DNA of 15,056 nt. Source: Gammaproteobacteria bacterium. GTDB lineage: Bacteria > Pseudomonadota > Gammaproteobacteria > Enterobacterales > Alteromonadaceae. Where the stretch lies: contig JAMCWV010000168.1 in assembly GCA_023481025.1 (NCBI GenBank), positions 1 to 15,056 of the forward strand, read 5' to 3'. Positions 14,317 through 15,056 of the stretch are shown piece by piece; within the stretch, counting starts at the first letter, position 1; each line of letters begins with the position of its first letter. The notes below the pieces were generated by a model. It had not been told where the DNA came from, searched no databases, and saw only the letters and a list, made by a program, of their open reading frames with translations. Position numbers and translations under genes: made by a program.

Positions 14317-14963
14317 AACCAGTCTCCGTTACGAATCACACCTACAGCTAACCCTTCGATGGTTAATGGTTGAGTCGTTAAATCAATATAAATAGTTGAA
14401 AATTCGTCATTCTCTGGGTGCAATAAAACGGTACTACCTTGTCGCTCAAAACGTTTAACCGTGACTTCGTCTTCTATTCTTGCTACCACAACCTGGCCGT
14501 TGCGAGCTTCATTTGTTTTATGCACAGCAAGTAAGTCACCATCGAGGATGCCAATTTTTTGCATACTCATGCCTTTCACTCTGAGCAGAAAATCTGCGGC
14601 AGGTTTAAACAGGTTCTGATCAACTTCAACCCGGTTCTCAATGTGCTCTTCGGCAAGGATAGGCTCACCCGCAGCGACCTGACCAACCAGCGGCAATCCT
14701 AGCTGTTCTGGTTCCGGCTCAGCTTGATGATTAACCAGGCGAATACCGCGTGACATACCGGGTAACATTTCAATCACACCTTTTTTGGCCAACGCCTTTA
14801 AATGCTCTTCAGCAGAGTTTGCTGAACGAAAGCCTAGTCGTTTGGCGATCTCCGCACGGGTGGGCGGCATCCCGGTGGCGTCAATCGTACTTTTTATGAG
14901 TTCCAGAATCTCACTTTGTCGCGGAGTTAACGGACGGCTACCTGGGGTGATGACTGAATGCAT
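14313..14963 (-). CDS. lexA: LexA, SOS response repressor (self-cleaving)
   Basis: LexA represses SOS genes and cuts itself when stimulated by the RecA filament. The 216-residue protein has an N-terminal winged helix-turn-helix ([20 protein letters not shown], 34-53) and a C-terminal S24 peptidase domain. The cleavage bond is A98-G99 (QVAAGEP), the catalytic serine S133 (GMSMQKIG) and lysine K170 (TVKRF). These are each shifted by 14 from E. coli A84-G85, S119 and K156, so the spacing is unchanged; the additional residues lie before the cleavage site, mainly in the HTH-to-peptidase linker ([10 protein letters not shown]). ATG 14963 has AGG nine bases upstream. Two LexA boxes lie just before the gene, showing autoregulation. 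Confidence 0.97.
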   Translation of the reverse strand: MHSVITPGSRPLTPRQSEILELIKSTIDATGMPPTRAEIAKRLGFRSANSAEEHLKALAKKGVIEMLPGMSRGIRLVNHQAEPEPEQLGLPLVGQVAAGEPILAEEHIENRVEVDQNLFKPAADFLLRVKGMSMQKIGILDGDLLAVHKTNEARNGQVVVARIEDEVTVKRFERQGSTVLLHPENDEFSTIYIDLTTQPLTIEGLAVGVIRNGDWL

Positions 14964-14971
14964 AATGATTT

Positions 14972-14991
14972 ACCTGTTTTTCTGTACAGTG
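14972..14991 (-). promoter_or_regulatory. LexA (SOS) box 1, proximal to lexA
   Basis: The core CTGT-TTTTCTGT-ACAG (14974-14989) matches the proteobacterial SOS box CTGT-N8-ACAG perfectly. It lies between the lexA -10 hexamer and the start codon, so bound LexA would block transcription. Confidence 0.88.
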
Positions 14992-15011
14992 TATTGTGAG
15001 TATATACAGTA
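14992..15011 (-). promoter_or_regulatory. LexA (SOS) box 2, overlapping the lexA promoter
   Basis: TATTGTGAGTATATACAGTA matches the 20-bp E. coli consensus at 16 positions; in the core, TTGT replaces CTGT and ACAG is intact. It directly abuts box 1, with centres 20 bp apart, close to the paired-operator arrangement at E. coli lexA. It covers the predicted -10 hexamer. Confidence 0.8.
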
Positions 15012-15026
15012 TTTTAACCAGTGCAA
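14999..15026 (-). promoter_or_regulatory. Probable sigma70 promoter of lexA-sulA
   Basis: On the minus strand, TTGCAC (15026-15021) and TATACT (15004-14999) are separated by 16 bases, a good -35/-10 pair. LexA box 2 covers the -10 and box 1 the expected start site, as expected for an autoregulated SOS promoter. Confidence 0.65.
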
Positions 15027-15056
15027 CAGGTCTGTGTTAACTCCACAGGTAAATCA

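Larger units (their letters stand above)
14966..15056. repeat. 12-bp perfect inverted repeat flanking the lexA control region
   Basis: TGATTTACCTGT (14966-14977) and ACAGGTAAATCA (15045-15056) are exact reverse complements, 67 bases apart. The right arm ends at the window edge and could be longer. The left arm includes the CTGT half of LexA box 1. Between them lie the promoter and both boxes, plus another CTGTG/CACAG pair (15032-15048) with a 7-base centre. Confidence 0.6.

Overview
The window looks like a chromosomal segment of a gammaproteobacterium with aerobic respiration, probably from the Pseudomonas/Cellvibrionales-type lineages. The reasons are the gene set and order: a coxB-coxA-ctaG-coxC cluster, an inverted DUF2909 gene, then surf1, a small thioredoxin-like gene, ctaA, ctaB and sco; an adjacent lexA-sulA operon; and NfuA of the two-domain gammaproteobacterial type. 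The acidic lipoprotein with DUF4397 repeats would suit a marine lineage, but that is inference. I see no insertion sequence, prophage, CRISPR array, tRNA or rRNA.

Left part (1-4960). The start of a minus-strand gene runs off the left edge, divergent from nfuA (Fe-S carrier). A near-consensus type-1 IscR site lies in front of nfuA. Next comes a lipoprotein built of four DUF4397-like repeats, with a CRP-like site and a stem-loop in its upstream region and a strong terminator behind it. A DinF-type MATE transporter (minus) and a secreted CE4 polysaccharide deacetylase (plus) stand head to head with only 13 bp between start codons. The deacetylase converges on sco, with a two-part hairpin at the junction.

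Central part (4945-13460). This is a complete aa3/caa3-type cytochrome c oxidase locus, nearly all on the minus strand. CoxB carries CuA plus a fused cytochrome c domain, and CoxA and CoxC complete the core. CtaG (Cox11) and Sco supply copper, CtaB and CtaA make heme O and heme A, and Surf1 helps insert heme a. A further membrane-anchored protein (7535-8122) has the Sco/thioredoxin CxxxC region but lacks the copper-binding distal histidine. The DUF2909 gene with its own terminator is inserted in the opposite direction between coxC and surf1.

Right part (13461-15056). About 340 bp without a convincing gene separates coxB from a lexA-sulA operon on the same strand. That operon ends in a clear terminator. 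It is preceded by two abutting LexA boxes over a recognisable promoter. A perfect 12-bp inverted repeat flanks this control region and reaches the window edge.

Most of the window is conserved housekeeping sequence. I do not see an obviously new system. The points most worth a second look are the Sco-like protein without the histidine, the lexA control region, the IscR site at nfuA, and the tightly packed dinF/deacetylase start region.
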